DNA of 64,000 bases from Parapedobacter pyrenivorans (GCF_014636865.1 NZ_BMER01000001.1:124001-188000), one strand, 5' to 3'; numbered from the stretch's first letter, positions 9,546 to 19,492 are shown. The notes: generated by a model not told the origin, from the sequence alone. Numbers and translations are program-made.

Positions 9546-10292
9546 ATGAACATTCAGATTTTAGCAAGTCCACATGAACTAGGCATAGCAGCTGGCAAAG
9601 AAGCCGCGGCACACATTAAAATGGCAATAGCTGATAAAAACGCAGCAAACGTAATCCTGGCCACTGGGGCAAGCCAGTTTGAAACACTTAAACAATTAGT
9701 CAGCGAAACGGGCATTGATTGGTCGAAAGTAACCATGTTTCACCTAGACGAATATATTGGGCTGCCTGAAAGCCATCATGCAAGTTTCCGGAAGTACCTA
9801 CGTGAACGCTTTCTGGACCTAGTTCCTTCGTTAAACGCCTCCTATCTCATCAACGGGGAGGGCGACCCGCAGGCAGAAGCAGACCGCTTGGGCAAACTAA
9901 TCAGCCAGCATCCAATCGATGTGGCCCTCGTGGGCATTGGTGAAAACGGGCACCTGGCCTTCAATGACCCCCCAGCTGATTTTGAAACGGAAAAACCCTA
10001 CCTCGTGGTTAATCTAGATGGTCCATGCCGAGCCCAGCAATTTAATGAAGGTTGGTTTGATTCGGTCGAAGACGTACCTTTACAAGCGATCAGCATGTCC
10101 GTCCAACAAATTATGAAATCACGCCACATCATTTGCTCCGTACCGGATGCGCGCAAGGCACAGGCGGTGAAAAACAGCCTGGAACAGGAAGTAAGCAACC
10201 AATTCCCCGCCAGCATCCTCCAACAACACGCCAGCTGTAGCTTCTATTTGGATAAGGAATCCGCAAAATTACTTTCCACAAGCAGCGTATGA
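9546..10292 (+). CDS. nagB: Glucosamine-6-phosphate deaminase
   Basis: The 248-residue cytoplasmic enzyme converts glucosamine-6-phosphate to fructose-6-phosphate and ammonia. Visible motifs are LATGASQFETL (phosphate loop), HLDEYIGL with Asp68, and GIGENGHLAFNDP with His136. Relative to the Escherichia coli enzyme the catalytic-loop Asp141 position is Asn134 and the Glu148 position is Asp141; the Asn also occurs in Bacillus-type NagB, so this need not mean loss of function. It shares a 4-bp ATGA overlap with the permease gene downstream, which indicates translational coupling. Together with nagA it forms the last steps of hexosamine breakdown. An AgaS-type deaminase is unlikely because that belongs to a different fold family. 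Confidence 0.9.
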   Translation: MNIQILASPHELGIAAGKEAAAHIKMAIADKNAANVILATGASQFETLKQLVSETGIDWSKVTMFHLDEYIGLPESHHASFRKYLRERFLDLVPSLNASYLINGEGDPQAEADRLGKLISQHPIDVALVGIGENGHLAFNDPPADFETEKPYLVVNLDGPCRAQQFNEGWFDSVEDVPLQAISMSVQQIMKSRHIICSVPDARKAQAVKNSLEQEVSNQFPASILQQHASCSFYLDKESAKLLSTSSV

Positions 10293-11599
10293 CATTACTA
10301 ACCGCTGCGGAATCACTCACTAAAAGGCAAACAGCGATCTCGATCGTTATCATCGGGATGCTATTTTTCATTTTCGGATTCGTATCGTGGGTCAATGCGA
10401 TCCTGATTCCCTATTTCAAGATTGCCTGTGAGCTCAACCATTTCCAATCCTACCTCGTTGCATTCGCGTTCTATATCGCTTATTTTGTGGTGTCCGTGCC
10501 CTCGGCCTATTTACTAAAGCGGGTCGGTTTCAAGAAAGGCATGATGGTAGGCTTTTGGCTGATGGCGGTGGGAGCGGCCATCTTCGTACCGGCGGCCTTG
10601 GCAAGGATGTATGAGCTATTCCTATTGGGGCTCTTCACGCTGGGTGGTGGTTTGGCTATCCTGCAGACGGCCGCCAATCCCTACATCACCGTATTGGGCC
10701 CCAAGGAACGAGCCACACAGCGCATCAGCATCATGGGTATCTGCAACAAGGGGGCTGGCATCCTCGCGCCGCTGGCATTTGCGGCTGCGATACTTCGGCC
10801 CACGGACAGCGAATTGTTCGCCCAGATTCCGCTAATGGATGAGCATACACGCGCACAGGCACTGGATGCGCTGATCCGCCGCGTGATTGTTCCATACACG
10901 TGTGTAAGTGCGGTGCTGTTTACTTTGGGTTTGGCAGTCCGCTACTCCCCCTTACCGGAGATCGATACCGAGCATGAGTCCGCCGAAGTTGCCTCGCGCA
11001 ACGAAGGCAAAACCAGTATTTTCCAGTTCCCCCACCTCATCCTCGGTGCGCTGGCCATCTTCCTGCATGTAGGTACGCAGGTAATCGCCATTGACACCAT
11101 CATCGGTTATGCTGGCTCGATGGGCATGGACCTGCTACAAGCCAAGTCGTTCCCCTCGTATACACTGACGGCAACAATTGTCGGCTATCTAATCGGTATT
11201 TCCTGCACACCTCGGCTCTTCAGCCAGCTGACGGCGTTGCGGGTTTGCACACTGCTGGGATTGACTTTTTCCATAGGCATATTATTACTTTCCGGCAATG
11301 TCCGGCTACTGGGGCACGAAGCGGATATCTCCATCTGGTTCGTTGTGCTGCTCGGCCTGGCCAATTCGCTCGTATGGGCAGGAATATGGCCGCTTGCGCT
11401 GGACGGCTTAGGCCGGTTCACCAAACTGGGCGGATCAATTATGATCATGGGCTTATGCGGAAACGCCCTGCTTCCACTGCTTTATGGCTACCTCGCCGAT
11501 AACATTTCGCTCCGCGATGGGTATTGGGTGTTGATTCCGTGTTACCTTTACCTGATATTTTATGCTTTTAAAGGCTATCGCCTGCGCAGGTGGGCCTAA
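10289..11599 (+). CDS. nagP: FHS-family sugar:H+ symporter, probable N-acetylhexosamine permease
   Basis: The 436-residue inner-membrane protein has about 12 hydrophobic segments typical of the major facilitator superfamily. Its FHS (FucP/GluP/NagP) signatures include FIFGFVSWVNAILIPYFK near residue 30, and LQTAANPYITVLG, the hallmark A-A-N-P-Y motif. Position between nagB and nagA points to N-acetylglucosamine or N-acetylgalactosamine uptake, as for NagP. The gene overlaps nagB by 4 bp (ATGA) and ends 19 bp before nagA. Substrate is inferred from the operon; the family itself is clear. Confidence 0.88.
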   Translation: MTLLTAAESLTKRQTAISIVIIGMLFFIFGFVSWVNAILIPYFKIACELNHFQSYLVAFAFYIAYFVVSVPSAYLLKRVGFKKGMMVGFWLMAVGAAIFVPAALARMYELFLLGLFTLGGGLAILQTAANPYITVLGPKERATQRISIMGICNKGAGILAPLAFAAAILRPTDSELFAQIPLMDEHTRAQALDALIRRVIVPYTCVSAVLFTLGLAVRYSPLPEIDTEHESAEVASRNEGKTSIFQFPHLILGALAIFLHVGTQVIAIDTIIGYAGSMGMDLLQAKSFPSYTLTATIVGYLIGISCTPRLFSQLTALRVCTLLGLTFSIGILLLSGNVRLLGHEADISIWFVVLLGLANSLVWAGIWPLALDGLGRFTKLGGSIMIMGLCGNALLPLLYGYLADNISLRDGYWVLIPCYLYLIFYAFKGYRLRRWA

Positions 11600-11618
11600 G
11601 AATAAACGATTAGTGCCA

Positions 11619-12821
11619 ATGGAACATAACAAGCCAATCAAGATTGTGAATGCAACGGCGATTACGCCCCAACGTATGATCAAGGAGTGCTGTATCGTAT
11701 TGAGCGACGGAAAAATACTCGATATCGGCACTGGAAACATCGATGTACCGGGCACTCTAGTGATCGATGCCCAGGGACAATTCGTGGGGCCGGGGTTTAT
11801 TGACCTGCACATCCACGGCGGTGGTGGCCATGATTTCATGGACAACACGGTGGAAGCTTACCTTGCCATTGCGGAATGCCATGCGCGTTTCGGTACCACT
11901 TCCATGTGCCCGACCACACTGACCGCCGAAAAAGAGGATCTACTCAAAACACTGTCCATTTATGAAGAGGCCAATCGACAAAACCAAAATGGGGCGCAGT
12001 TTATCGGCTTGCATTTGGAAGGCCCTTATTTTGCCGTGAGCCAACGTGGTGCCCAGGATCCCAAATATATCAGAAACCCCGATCCGGCGGAGTACCAAGA
12101 GATCTTAGCAAGTTCTCCGCACATACGCCGGTGGAGCGCAGCTCCTGAGCTACCAGGTGCCATGGCATTTGGCCGTTACCTGCGCTCGGAAGGCGTGCTT
12201 GCGGCTGTCGCGCACACCGACGCAGTGTATGAAGATGTGGTAGCCGCCGTGGAAAATGGCTATTCGCTGGCTACGCACCTATACTCCAGCATGTCGGGCG
12301 TAACCCGACGCGCGTGTTTCCGGTACGCCGGGGTCATCGAGGCGGCATACCTGATTGATGAAATGGACGTGGAAATCATTGCTGATGGCGTGCATTTGCC
12401 CACACCGTTGTTGAAAATGGTGCACAAATTCAAAGGCGCCCACCGAACAGCCCTGATTACCGATGCTATGCGTGGCGCGGGCATGCCAGCGGGCGAAAGC
12501 GTGCTGGGCAACAAGGAAACCGGCCTAAAGGTCATCATCGAAGATGGCGTCGCCAAGCTTCCCGACCGCAGCTCATTTGCCGGTAGTGTGGCCACCGCCG
12601 ACCGATTGGTACGCAACATGGTGCAGCTGGCCGGAGTAAACCTGCTGGAAGCGATACAGATGATCACCACGACGCCCGCCCGAATCATGGGCCTGCAGGA
12701 CCGGAAAGGATCGCTGACCATAGGCAAGGATGCGGATCTTGTCATTTTTGATGAGGGGATTAACATCCGGCATACCCTGGTTGGAGGTAACGTAGTTTAT
12801 CAATCCCAACCCGCATCGTGA
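11619..12821 (+). CDS. nagA: N-acetylglucosamine-6-phosphate deacetylase
   Basis: The 400-residue amidohydrolase removes acetate from N-acetylglucosamine-6-phosphate to feed NagB. Metal and substrate motifs are present: FIDLHIHGGGGHDFMD, GLHLEGPYF, AVAHTDA, ATHLYSSM, DGVHLP and the catalytic Asp in LITDAMRGAG. I chose ATG 11619 because it starts the family-typical KIVNATAITP segment and lies 19 bp after the permease; a longer in-frame start at 11562 would overlap the permease gene by 38 bp. It ends the operon. GalNAc-6-phosphate specificity (AgaA-like) cannot be excluded, given the GH109-like gene upstream. Confidence 0.91.
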   Translation: MEHNKPIKIVNATAITPQRMIKECCIVLSDGKILDIGTGNIDVPGTLVIDAQGQFVGPGFIDLHIHGGGGHDFMDNTVEAYLAIAECHARFGTTSMCPTTLTAEKEDLLKTLSIYEEANRQNQNGAQFIGLHLEGPYFAVSQRGAQDPKYIRNPDPAEYQEILASSPHIRRWSAAPELPGAMAFGRYLRSEGVLAAVAHTDAVYEDVVAAVENGYSLATHLYSSMSGVTRRACFRYAGVIEAAYLIDEMDVEIIADGVHLPTPLLKMVHKFKGAHRTALITDAMRGAGMPAGESVLGNKETGLKVIIEDGVAKLPDRSSFAGSVATADRLVRNMVQLAGVNLLEAIQMITTTPARIMGLQDRKGSLTIGKDADLVIFDEGINIRHTLVGGNVVYQSQPAS

Positions 12822-12901
12822 ATCGCCATTCCAAAAACATAACACAAAAAATCGGGGAGAACCTTTAAGACGCTGTGAGGGAACAGGTACGCAGCCTTTA
12901 T

Positions 12902-14101
12902 TTACTCATATATTTCGGGTATATCAACTAGTGTCCGTGTGTACATTTGGAGGGAGCCCTTTACATTGGGGTGGTGATAAATCTTACCCCAATCATAATC
13001 TTCAAAATACATCGTGGTTTTGTCTACTTCTTGCCCATCGTGATTTAACGATGTCGCAAGGTCGAATTTACACCCTTTTATACCGTACTTTTGGCGGACA
13101 CTTTCGATGATAGCGTTTATCGGTATCTGCGTGCCGCTTTCGTTGCTCGGAATATTGTTCAGTATCGGTATAGACCCTTGGGAAAGAATATACTCCACCA
13201 GTTCACTTAGGTTTTCCTTGGTGTTTCCACCGTTGGTACCAATAGTAACCATCACGTATTTTGCTTTTATAAAGGGAAGTTCATTTTTTATCCGCTCCAT
13301 TAATTCCTTGATGGTCGTACCTCCTCTACCACTAGATATTGCTGTGCCGGTCATGTTTTGCATGATAAGCTGCGGCCAGGACTTGGGAAAATCCACGGTA
13401 GGAAAATATCCTTCCGGTTCCGTGATGGAATCCCCATATATCAACAGTGTTAAGTCAGCTTCCTTAGCCAGCACACAGATTTGCTTGACCAACATTTCGC
13501 TCCCTACTTCCAAACCAAAACAATAATAATCATACTGACGCCCTACGAAAAAACCTGTACCAACAGCACCGCTACCAACACCTCCTGTACCATCCATCGT
13601 GGCGGAGACCTCGTCAGAATAACCAGAATACAAATCAATAATCTTGATTTTCGATGTTTGATAATCGCGATGAACTTCCACAATATAGTCATGGCTGGCG
13701 TCCAAAAAACTTACCGTTTTTTCTGTAATGGGATCCGTGCCAATTGCTATCCGCTTATTGGCGATATCCACATAGGCTTTAAAATCCCCTTTATCGCTAT
13801 GGAAAACCGCTCTGCAGTCACCTGAAAATCGGACGTGATAACGCACCAGCCGCTCGGCCAAAGCATAGTAATGGTTTAACTTCACAACGCCACCATTTCC
13901 CGCGATACGCAATCCCATTTCGGTAAATTGGACATTAACACCTTCCATTACCAGTTCTTGATAGTTTCCTTTTTCGGTGATGGTCCTATTATACAGTACG
14001 GAGGTAGGCTGTGCTACAGGGAAGGCAGCATTCGCGATTTGTGCATTCAGCAAGCAGGCCGAACTCATCAATAATGTGCAAAATATGTGATACTTCATCA
14101 T
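12902..14101 (-). CDS. Secreted SGNH/GDSL-family hydrolase (putative carbohydrate esterase)
   Basis: The 399-residue protein has a signal peptide (to about residue 26), an N-terminal beta-rich region (about 35-200) and a C-terminal SGNH domain. The SGNH blocks are visible: block I IYGDSITEP with nucleophile Ser225, block II SSGRGGTT, block III TIGTNGGN, and block V with the His in HHPNVKG near the end. The beta-sandwich before the GDSL block resembles the arrangement in CE2/CE20-type esterases, but I cannot assign a CAZy family. It is the last gene of the long minus-strand utilisation operon, so deacylation of the incoming glycan is likely. ATG codons at 14101 and 14098 are both possible starts. 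Confidence 0.83.
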   Translation of the reverse strand: MMKYHIFCTLLMSSACLLNAQIANAAFPVAQPTSVLYNRTITEKGNYQELVMEGVNVQFTEMGLRIAGNGGVVKLNHYYALAERLVRYHVRFSGDCRAVFHSDKGDFKAYVDIANKRIAIGTDPITEKTVSFLDASHDYIVEVHRDYQTSKIKIIDLYSGYSDEVSATMDGTGGVGSGAVGTGFFVGRQYDYYCFGLEVGSEMLVKQICVLAKEADLTLLIYGDSITEPEGYFPTVDFPKSWPQLIMQNMTGTAISSGRGGTTIKELMERIKNELPFIKAKYVMVTIGTNGGNTKENLSELVEYILSQGSIPILNNIPSNESGTQIPINAIIESVRQKYGIKGCKFDLATSLNHDGQEVDKTTMYFEDYDWGKIYHHPNVKGSLQMYTRTLVDIPEIYE

Positions 14102-14157
14102 AACAATACTTGGTGGACTAATGCAAATTATTGACCTGATTCACTAACCATAAGATA

Positions 14158-15495
14158 TCAATCAACTCTAGTAAATACGGTTCTTGGAGACTCCATATCG
14201 AAATGATTGACAGTACTGATACTCACGTTTGCACCTGCACCCGCCGGCACCATCACCACCGTTTTCAGTTCTGGCAACCCCGACATCGGTATCGCCTCAT
14301 CGCCATTGGTATCGAAGCGCTGATAAACGCCATGTTCCGGAAATCGTGCAATCAACTGGTTACCGTTATAGATATTGAACTGCTTGATGCCCGACTCGAC
14401 ATCAGCAGTGGCTTGCCAACTCAATTCTACGGCAACGTTGTGTAAGCGCTTATGAGTTAATCCATAAGGGGCCGGTGGCGGAGTTCGGTCAACTACCGTT
14501 CCGGTGATGACATACTCTTTCCATTTGGCGGCGACCATTGAGTCTGGCAACCAAGACAACGCCATCGGTGTTGAGGTGTATTCCGCATACTTATAAGTAT
14601 TCGTCAATAGCGTATCACCTAGCCAACCCGTTGTCTCATCGATATCCCTCATAGCGGTAAAGGAAACGGATTTTCCCATAGGAAGCCGTTTGGCGAGTAC
14701 CGACGAATAAAAGGGAATAGCCATATAGCGAACGAAGCTATAATTATGGTTTTGGTAAGGCGTGTGTGCAATGCTGGCGAGCCCTCCCGCTGACCTGAGC
14801 TTATGAAATGTATTGACTGCTGTTTCCCAGCATTTTCCATCCGGTGAATTGCTATCATTCGCGCCCGCATGGCGAATCATCACGGGTATTTTCAACGCTT
14901 CGTCTGGGTACGCCCACTGTGGATCGAAAGCGGGCGAATAACAAAATGCGGCCAATATCCTTTCGGGATAATCTTTCATCATTCCTAGCACCCAATGTCC
15001 GCCGCCGGAATGCCCCCATAAAAGCCAAGGGGCGTCCCTCAATTCAGGGTAGTTGGAAGCTTTCCCTACTTGTTCTAAAGCTTTCAATAGCGAGGGGCCA
15101 GATCCGGATTCGGGATTTTTCCAATCATGGCATCCCGATTCATAATACAAATCGGGGCCAACGACCGCCAATCGCCACTTCTTGGCAAATGCTTGATATT
15201 GCACATCGTAAGCCGTGGCTACACCACGCCCCTCCATGCCACATCCGTGCTGGTGAATAAACGCACCCCGGACAGTATCCACACCGGTAGGTATGAACAC
15301 ATTGTACACTGCGTAGTTAGCGGTATCGAGGTTTTTAACGACCACACGATATACGATACCATTTTCTGTGGGATACTCTTCTACCTGCGACTCCACTGAG
15401 CTTTCTACCTGCGGAATACCGCTGACTTGTTGCGAAAATAACAGCCCGAAGGACATACAGGCAATCGCGACCATCCAAGTTTTTAATCTTATCAT
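14158..15495 (-). CDS. Secreted alpha/beta hydrolase with C-terminal Fn3-like domain
   Basis: From ATG 15495 the protein is 445 residues with a clean signal peptide (IRLKTWMVAIACMSFGLLFS). The alpha/beta-hydrolase core contains an oxyanion-like IHQHGCGMEG and the nucleophile elbow WGHSGGGHW. The late NHNYSF may carry the catalytic His. After PPPAPYGLTHKR a fibronectin-III-like module (about 345-420) follows. An earlier ATG at 15528 overlaps the stop of the upstream gene as ATGA and would add 11 polar residues, so translational coupling from there is possible. Feruloyl-esterase, acetylesterase or glucuronoyl-esterase activity would all fit. It belongs to the rhamnosidase operon. Substrate is unknown. 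Confidence 0.78.
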   Translation of the reverse strand: MIRLKTWMVAIACMSFGLLFSQQVSGIPQVESSVESQVEEYPTENGIVYRVVVKNLDTANYAVYNVFIPTGVDTVRGAFIHQHGCGMEGRGVATAYDVQYQAFAKKWRLAVVGPDLYYESGCHDWKNPESGSGPSLLKALEQVGKASNYPELRDAPWLLWGHSGGGHWVLGMMKDYPERILAAFCYSPAFDPQWAYPDEALKIPVMIRHAGANDSNSPDGKCWETAVNTFHKLRSAGGLASIAHTPYQNHNYSFVRYMAIPFYSSVLAKRLPMGKSVSFTAMRDIDETTGWLGDTLLTNTYKYAEYTSTPMALSWLPDSMVAAKWKEYVITGTVVDRTPPPAPYGLTHKRLHNVAVELSWQATADVESGIKQFNIYNGNQLIARFPEHGVYQRFDTNGDEAIPMSGLPELKTVVMVPAGAGANVSISTVNHFDMESPRTVFTRVD

Positions 15496-15524
15496 ATTGC
15501 TTCGCTTTTTTGAACAGACGATTA

Positions 15525-17663
15525 TCATTCCAACACATCCCCCTTATAAATCGCTTCCTCCCAGTTTTTTACTCCGATAATTGGCCTTGCAAAGGCGCAG
15601 GCTTCATCCTCTTTTGGCGTATCCAATGATTGATAAAGGTACCATATCGGCTTCCTGCCAGAGGGATCTTCATCGTCAGGAAAACGTCTTAAGCCTAACT
15701 GTAAGCCTCCTTCACCCCGAAAATCCCGCCAAAAATGATACTGAAAAGTTTCTATACCATCCAACGCTTTCATCTTTTTCCAAACGTAAGCCAGACTGGC
15801 AGCCTGTTCGGCGAGGTCGCCCGGTGAATAAGTCCTGGAATTGGGCCCTTGTTCTGAAAAATGTATCGTTCGGCGCTTAATACCCCTGAAAAACGTTGCG
15901 GGCTGCTTTGTCCAAGCGTCCAACACCTCGATGTTCTTAAAGGTAATCAGGGGACTCCGATACGTATAGTCAACACGTTTATCAAGCCAGCTCTTAGGTT
16001 CAAACAAGGATTCAGGAAACGGATGGTAAGCAATGCCCCATTCAAAATCACCCTCTTTTCGGGAAAATTCCAACAGCGTAGCTAACAACACGGTTGCTGG
16101 ATAAAACTGCGGATCAGACACTTGGTCCCAATGGTGGTCCAATGATATAAATACCTTAGCGTGGGGATTATACTGCCGTGCGATACAATAGATAGCACGC
16201 ATGGATTTATGGTAAACATCCATATAACGTCTGGGATGCTTTTCTCCTATATTCGTCCAAACCCAGCCTGCGCTGATTTCATTGTGCGCTATCCAGTGAT
16301 GTATCCTCCCGTATTTTTTATCTACCCGGCCATACCGGCTGGCCAAAAAGTCGAGCATCGCGGCATAATGTATCACACCTTCTTTTGTGGTCAAATCGGG
16401 CATCGTATATATTCCCGATGGATCGTGGTCAGGATGGGGAAGCACTGACGCGATTTCCTTGTCAGGAGTAACTGAAGGATGATCTATTAGAATAATCGCT
16501 GACACGATAATGTTTCTTTTCGTTGCTTCCATGATGGTCGCGTCCATCTTTCCCAACCAGTCGGCATTGATATAAAATGTACGGCCGTTGTATACATGAG
16601 CCAAGGTAGCGCTATTTCGTTTCGACCGGAGTATTTCCCGCGACCAGAAATTGACATTAACGCTAGTTATACCCAGAGAATCAAGGTCTTCGATCATTTT
16701 CGGCCTTGACGCGTCGAAATCGGCCAACCCTTTTCTGTTTGACGGCCTTTCCTCAGCATACTGATTTGCAGTGTAGATACTATCTGGATACCGGATATGG
16801 CTTTGTGCGGAAAGTCGACCTCCAACCTTCTTAGTAATCATCCACCGTGAAAGAGCACGGTCATCGCCCAAAGGATTAAAACGCTCGACCTTCCGCTCAA
16901 ACGCTTCACCAGAACCAAGCGGTACAATGTGTGTGATATCGTCGAGCGCATACGCATCCATCCACAACGGAATTTCGGCTAAAAAAAGGGAATCCCGATT
17001 TCCCGCTTGCCCGTTGATTGTCAGTACATCCTTACCCACTTCCACACGTGTTACCTGCGACCCAAAAGAAGCAGACAGATAACTGTTCATAAGTGCCAGC
17101 AAGCGTCGCTCCGAGGCCTGATTTTTCGCCTTCTCCTTATTACGCTTTTTTTCGATAGCAGTAGGGGCACGCAAATGCAGATTCCGGATATTTAACACAT
17201 ATCCCCTTTTATCGCCTAGCGATATCCGAAGGTAGTCACCTGCTTTCCCCCAACTATCTTTAATTTGAGCCAACGAAATCGAGTGTAATGACCATCCTTC
17301 CCTGATTCCAAGCGAGGTATCCAACTGTCGTTCATTACCGCCCGTATCCAATAGTGCAATCGTCAGTTTATCCAGGTAATCGGTAGCAAAATACTCAAAG
17401 CTCAGAACGTTATATTCTTCAGGAAGTCCACCGATAAGCGGGAGCGTATATAAAGTTGGAGTGGCTCCGGTTGCCTTAAAAGAGAAATAGCCCGTCTGCT
17501 CGGTCCATTCGATGTCGGTTGATTGTGCCTTATGAAATTGAAGTGGCCAGGGACCAATAAACCCATTACCGGTCAAAACATCGTCGTAATCCACTATTCG
17601 ACCGGCCAATAAAAAAACCGGCAGTAACGATATAACGCTTACAAACCAGATGCGCACATTCAT
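15525..17663 (-). CDS. Secreted DUF5722-like putative glycoside hydrolase
   Basis: The 712-residue protein has a signal peptide (to about residue 21), an N-terminal beta-sandwich (about 30-170) that looks like a carbohydrate-binding module, and a TIM-barrel-like domain (about 300-690). Barrel motifs include HHWIAHNEISAGW, where the N-E pair suits a clan GH-A acid/base, and IHFSEQGPNS, a candidate nucleophile strand. The general layout recalls DUF5722 proteins, but that name is from memory. It lies 22 bp after a glycosidase-like gene and overlaps the next open frame by 4 bp. The catalytic Glu assignments are inference and the glycan target is unknown. Confidence 0.68.
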   Translation of the reverse strand: MNVRIWFVSVISLLPVFLLAGRIVDYDDVLTGNGFIGPWPLQFHKAQSTDIEWTEQTGYFSFKATGATPTLYTLPLIGGLPEEYNVLSFEYFATDYLDKLTIALLDTGGNERQLDTSLGIREGWSLHSISLAQIKDSWGKAGDYLRISLGDKRGYVLNIRNLHLRAPTAIEKKRNKEKAKNQASERRLLALMNSYLSASFGSQVTRVEVGKDVLTINGQAGNRDSLFLAEIPLWMDAYALDDITHIVPLGSGEAFERKVERFNPLGDDRALSRWMITKKVGGRLSAQSHIRYPDSIYTANQYAEERPSNRKGLADFDASRPKMIEDLDSLGITSVNVNFWSREILRSKRNSATLAHVYNGRTFYINADWLGKMDATIMEATKRNIIVSAIILIDHPSVTPDKEIASVLPHPDHDPSGIYTMPDLTTKEGVIHYAAMLDFLASRYGRVDKKYGRIHHWIAHNEISAGWVWTNIGEKHPRRYMDVYHKSMRAIYCIARQYNPHAKVFISLDHHWDQVSDPQFYPATVLLATLLEFSRKEGDFEWGIAYHPFPESLFEPKSWLDKRVDYTYRSPLITFKNIEVLDAWTKQPATFFRGIKRRTIHFSEQGPNSRTYSPGDLAEQAASLAYVWKKMKALDGIETFQYHFWRDFRGEGGLQLGLRRFPDDEDPSGRKPIWYLYQSLDTPKEDEACAFARPIIGVKNWEEAIYKGDVLE

Positions 17664-17685
17664 AGCATAGACTTTAATAAATTGC

Positions 17686-19449
17686 CTATTTACCGTAACT
17701 GAAATTTAACCGTCCAATGGGAGCGCTATCGCCTGTAACGTAGTAATCCATGATGTCATCGTAACGCGTAACATGATCGGCAACCTTAAACTCGATGCCA
17801 CAGTTTTCTGGCGTTAAGCCCAGTTGTTCCAACGGAATCGCCACTTGCATGACGTTTCCCCTGACCACGTATTCTGCTTCGCCGCTTTTTTCCCAATCAT
17901 ATCCGCCTATCGATCGCTCCACGGTGGTACGCGCCGATTCCGGCTTCCGGTTGATAATGTAGTGATATCCTTCAAAATGCGTATCTCCGGTAGAACGGAT
18001 CAATATGTTCATCCAATTCAAATCGGTCCCATTATAAGGGGTAATAGCTGCAAGCGTTTTTATCCTGAAATAGAGCTTTTTCCTGTCGTGGGCAACCTTC
18101 ACCTCAACGATATCATTCCGGTTGCTTTGATCGGTATACCTTCCTGTGCCCGCAGCGTTTTCAAAATCCCGGGGTATCGCATCGCCCGCAAAATCGACAT
18201 AGGTAGCTTCACCCCGCTCCCACTGCTGATCATGATCTTTATTTTCTGCAAACTTAAACTTACGGACATTCTGGGCCAACTGTAAATAGAAATTATCGTT
18301 ATACCCCCCTTTCATCATTTCGATATCCCTAGAAAACGCTGCGTTGTATACATCTACAAAAAATACGTCGGTCGAATCACGCACGTATTTGATGGCCATC
18401 CATTCGTTGAACGACGTAACCAATACATTGTTCACCGCTTGCTTACTCGCAAAAACGGCATCCCACATGGTCTGGAAACTTGTCCCCGCTGTCCAGTCGG
18501 GATTCACTTGTTTAGTGGCGTTATTGTAGCCGCGATTGCATTCCGGATGCCTGCTGCTGGCATAAATAACCGAATGACTATGCTGCGCAACGGGCACCGC
18601 TACCGTGCCGTTATGATTCCATTGCGGCGATTGCCAGCTCATCCAGGGGATGGAATTCGGATTGTATTCTCCATTTGGCCATTGAGATTCACGGACGTCA
18701 AAGTACGCCTTCATGGCTGGAGTTACAAACGCTTTAAACCCGTCGGGTGGATGCAAATCATCTTCAAATCGGGTTTGATCGGAGGCCTTGCCATTTTCTT
18801 CGGTAATTCCAACAATCATCGGCTTCCCGTTCGGTTTAAACCAGACTTCTTCATACATGCCTGATTTATAAAACTTTTCATACAAGGCATCTACCGTAAC
18901 TCCCGAGTGCGAATTGGTGTAAAACACGACTTTCGGAACCTGAAACCCCTGTTGTTGGAAATTCAATAAGGCGTCTAGCAGATTCCGGGTAGACGATTCA
19001 TACACTACATTGTTGGTCGCGTCGATACACAGGTAGTCTATCGACGCGTTGGTAAGCAATTCGATATGGCGGGCGACAATCCACGGGTCACTCATGCTAT
19101 AGTAGCCGTACAGTGGTTCGCCCCAGAAATGAAATTCATGTAACGGGCTTTCGGGGTTACCCTTAGGATCGTTGAGTGCCGTAGGATTCGTATCGAGCAT
19201 CCGTTGGATGTCATACACCTCGCGCTGCATCGCCTGGTGCTGCCCGAGCCAAACCGAATAAAACACACCGACGTACCGCTCTTGGCCCTGCACTTGCCGT
19301 GCAGTTTCGATGCGTCTGCCCAACGCATCCGTAGCAGAAAGGTTCATTACGGAATAGCGATGCTTTAGGGTCGCGGGGCTATCTTTATCCTGCCCCAGCG
19401 CTAAAAAGCCAATTTGTCCGGCGATGAAAATACTTAAGAGACGTTTCAT
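17686..19449 (-). CDS. Secreted GH71/GH99-like putative glycosidase, tandem paralogue B
   Basis: The 587-residue protein has a signal peptide (to about residue 19). A catalytic-barrel-like region follows (about 45-390), with HFWGEPLYGYY, IDYLCIDATNNV, VVFYTNSHSG and VTSFNEWMAIK. A C-terminal beta-sandwich (about 410-587) resembles CBM9/DOMON-type domains and ends DIMDYYVTG...PIGRL. The N-E-W motif on a late strand is also seen in GH99-like and GH71 proteins, so I infer an endo-acting glycosidase. It is homologous along its whole length to the neighbour at 19493-21286. Exact family is not recognised. Confidence 0.6.
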   Translation of the reverse strand: MKRLLSIFIAGQIGFLALGQDKDSPATLKHRYSVMNLSATDALGRRIETARQVQGQERYVGVFYSVWLGQHQAMQREVYDIQRMLDTNPTALNDPKGNPESPLHEFHFWGEPLYGYYSMSDPWIVARHIELLTNASIDYLCIDATNNVVYESSTRNLLDALLNFQQQGFQVPKVVFYTNSHSGVTVDALYEKFYKSGMYEEVWFKPNGKPMIVGITEENGKASDQTRFEDDLHPPDGFKAFVTPAMKAYFDVRESQWPNGEYNPNSIPWMSWQSPQWNHNGTVAVPVAQHSHSVIYASSRHPECNRGYNNATKQVNPDWTAGTSFQTMWDAVFASKQAVNNVLVTSFNEWMAIKYVRDSTDVFFVDVYNAAFSRDIEMMKGGYNDNFYLQLAQNVRKFKFAENKDHDQQWERGEATYVDFAGDAIPRDFENAAGTGRYTDQSNRNDIVEVKVAHDRKKLYFRIKTLAAITPYNGTDLNWMNILIRSTGDTHFEGYHYIINRKPESARTTVERSIGGYDWEKSGEAEYVVRGNVMQVAIPLEQLGLTPENCGIEFKVADHVTRYDDIMDYYVTGDSAPIGRLNFSYGK

Positions 19450-19492
19450 TTCTAAATAAGATTCAATACGATATTCCGCTAAATGTGATGAG

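Noticed and set aside
12822-12901. Possible terminator between the convergent nagA and SGNH genes
   Set aside because: No stable GC stem with a T-run on either strand could be found in these 80 bp.
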